The position numbers were made by a program, and so were the translations under genes. Of a stretch of 8,617 nt of DNA, positions 7,253-8,617 are shown in pieces. Origin of the DNA: an uncultured Rickettsiales bacterium (GTDB taxonomy: Bacteria; Pseudomonadota; Alphaproteobacteria; UBA8366); NCBI GenBank assembly GCA_913046825.1, contig CAJWTF010000150.1:1-8617 (forward strand), given 5' to 3'. The notes under the pieces are model-generated. The model was not told the DNA's origin. It made no database searches and saw only the letters and a list, made by a program, of their open reading frames with translations. Position 1 is the first letter of the stretch; each line of letters begins with the position of its first letter.

Positions 7253-7287
7253 TGCAACGATGCAAGAGATAGAAAAGGATCGAGTAC

Positions 7288-8223
7288 ATGATCTCGCTTA
7301 AGGATTTCGGAAGCTTCCACATTGGTGGTCGCCGGGTAGAAATTTCAGGGCAACTGACGAAAAATCTGAACTTCACACGCGGCACATCCTACAATGCTTA
7401 CCCGAATGGAAGCTAACTAATCGAACAAGCTTATGTTCAGTACTACATTCCCGAAGTGCAAAAACACGAACTGCCTGTCCTGCTCGTCCATGGAGGCGGG
7501 ATGACCGGGTCTAATTGGGAGACTACACCCGACGGCCGCCCCGGATGGATTCAGCGTTTTCTCGAGGCGGGTTTCGCCACATATGTGATCGATAATGTGG
7601 AGCGCGGCCGATCCGGTTGGTGCGCCTTGCCGGATCAATGGGAAGGCAGCGCCGTTATCCGATCGCAAGAACAAGCGTGGACCCTCTTCCGTTTTGGACA
7701 CGCAGAAGATTTCGCGACCAGAACACCCTTCCTCGGCATGCAATTTCCAATCGATGCGCAAGACGCCTTCGCGCGGCAATTCGTTCCCCGCTGGACCACG
7801 ACGACCGATGTAATGAAAGCAGGATTCCTAGCGGCATTGGAGCGGATTGGCCCATGCGTTGTCGTCTGCCACAGTCAGGGAGGTGAACTGACACTCGATA
7901 CCGTCGCGCGACGCCCAGATTTGGTTTGCTATGCGGTCGCTCTGGAGCCGTCCGGATTTCCTTCCATCGAAACTGCCCAGCGGCCCGTGGATCAGCACTG
8001 GCTATTCGTGATGGGCGACAACATCGAGGGACATCCTTTTTGGGTGCCCCTGATGGCGCAAACGACGGCGGTGGATGACGCTCTCAGGAACGCTGGCTCA
8101 GATTCTTCGCTTCTTGATTTGCCGCAATCTGGAGTCGATGGGAATAGTCACATGATCATGATGGATCGGAACTCGGACACTGTTTTCAACCTCGTTCATG
8201 ATTGGTTGGAACAGCGCCTTTAA
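7288..8223 (+). pseudogene. Alpha/beta-fold hydrolase interrupted by an in-frame TAA
   Basis: The natural start is ATG 7288, with AAGGA 8 bases before it. The frame runs for 42 codons (GSFHIGGRRVEISGQ...), meets TAA at 7414-7416, and continues in the same frame with LIEQAYVQYYIPE to the stop at 8221-8223, 311 codons in all including the lesion. Family features are otherwise complete: oxyanion motif HGGG (H68-G71), ETTPDGRPGW, nucleophile S196 in CHSQGG (first Gly of GxSxG replaced by Cys), a probable acid at E220 (ALEPSG), and catalytic H288 in GNSHMIMMDRN. It looks like a cytoplasmic esterase/lipase-type hydrolase; no signal peptide is seen. The replaced residue is probably Tyr (TAT/TAC to TAA), one base change. 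A GTG at 7456 could give a 255-residue product, but it has no ribosome site and loses the N-terminal segment. Base-call error and readthrough remain possible. Confidence 0.8.
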
Positions 8224-8240
8224 AAATTCGAGTACCTTAT

Positions 8241-8600
8241 TCACGCAAGCAAACGGTCAACAGCGCTCAGCATTTCTGTATGGTCGAACGGCTTAATATA
8301 GGCATCATCGGCTCCAGTTTTCTCCCCCGACCAGGTATTGATTGCGCCTGTCATCTGCCCGGCACCTGAAATGGCAATGATTGGTAATTCGGAATTGCGC
8401 TTCTTCAGCACCAGGATCAAATCTAGCCCCTCCACTTTGGGCATTTGTAAATCGGTAATGATCAGGTCTGTGCTCTCCGAGGTGGCTTCAATCCCTTTTT
8501 CACCATCCTCTGCTTCGTTAACGGCATGACCGTTCTCCTACAACAGGGCGCGCAGCAACAACCGCTTGTCCTCATCGTCATCGACGACCAAAATATTCAC
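8241..8600 (-). pseudogene. Single-domain response regulator interrupted by TAG
   Basis: From a GTG at 8600 the minus strand encodes a complete 119-residue receiver: acidic DDD at residues 7-9, phospho-acceptor D50 in LIITDLQMP, S78 in AISG and K103 in YIKPF. Codon 21 (8538-8540) is TAG, in a place where relatives carry a charged residue (LLxENGH), so GAG or AAG to TAG is likely. The frame is also open from 8600 to the window edge, so the true start may be slightly upstream; GGGAA shortly before the GTG is a possible ribosome site. Any product starting after the stop (first ATG at 8444) would lack the first strand and acidic pocket and should not be phosphorylated. It converges on the hydrolase gene, with 17 bases between their stops. 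It resembles the receiver at 5970-6326 in general design, but the two are clearly different in sequence. Confidence 0.8.
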
Positions 8601-8617
8601 AATTTCCCATACCCTCT

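Noticed and set aside
7456..8223. Intact 255-residue hydrolase starting at GTG 7456
   Set aside because: There is no ribosome site before this GTG, and recognisable family sequence extends upstream through the TAA to a well-placed ATG at 7288.
5024..8600. Reassigned stop codon (alternative genetic code) explaining the in-frame stops
   Set aside because: Both TAA and TAG interrupt genes at sites where different residues are expected, TAA, TAG and TGA all terminate intact genes in the window, and the kinase also has frameshifts and a deletion.

Overview
The window looks like chromosomal DNA of a free-living alphaproteobacterium, possibly Rhodospirillales-like and marine or soil. This is an inference from the protein families (BKACE, form II CoxL-type molybdenum hydroxylase, MmgE/PrpD, PhyH), the GC-rich codon use of the intact genes, and an imperfect palindromic intergenic repeat of the GTCATTCC...GGAATCC type common in these genomes. 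No rRNA, tRNA, CRISPR array or insertion sequence was seen.

Layout. 1-222: C-terminal end of an unrecognised gene that begins before the window. 235-303: palindromic repeat. 323-5013: a rightward catabolic block of a beta-keto acid cleavage enzyme (BKACE/DUF849), a large subunit of a CoxL/xanthine-dehydrogenase-family molybdenum hydroxylase overlapping it by 8 bases, and, after a 97-base gap with an inverted repeat, an MmgE/PrpD-family protein. 5024-5943: the wreck of a two-TM sensor histidine kinase with several frameshifts and stops. 5970-6326: an intact single-domain response regulator. 6357-7193 (minus): a phytanoyl-CoA-dioxygenase-family Fe(II)/2-oxoglutarate oxygenase. 7288-8223 (plus): an alpha/beta hydrolase divergent from it, interrupted by TAA at codon 43. 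8241-8600 (minus): a second single-domain response regulator, interrupted by TAG at codon 21.

How it fits together. The left half suggests a pathway for an unidentified substrate: hydroxylation or oxidation by the molybdenum enzyme, handling of a polycarboxylate-like intermediate by the MmgE/PrpD protein, and acetyl-CoA-dependent cleavage of a beta-keto acid by BKACE. The medium (FAD) and small (2Fe-2S) subunits expected beside the molybdenum subunit are absent here. The right half is a partly decayed area. Three of its five genes carry in-frame stops, and the kinase also has frameshifts. A signalling module (kinase plus receivers) has lost integrity, while PhyH and one receiver remain open. 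The stops replace different kinds of residue, and TAA, TAG and TGA all end intact genes here, so decay or base-call error is more likely than a changed genetic code. The strongest candidate for undescribed biology is the BKACE-molybdenum hydroxylase-MmgE/PrpD cluster. Its substrate cannot be read from the sequence.
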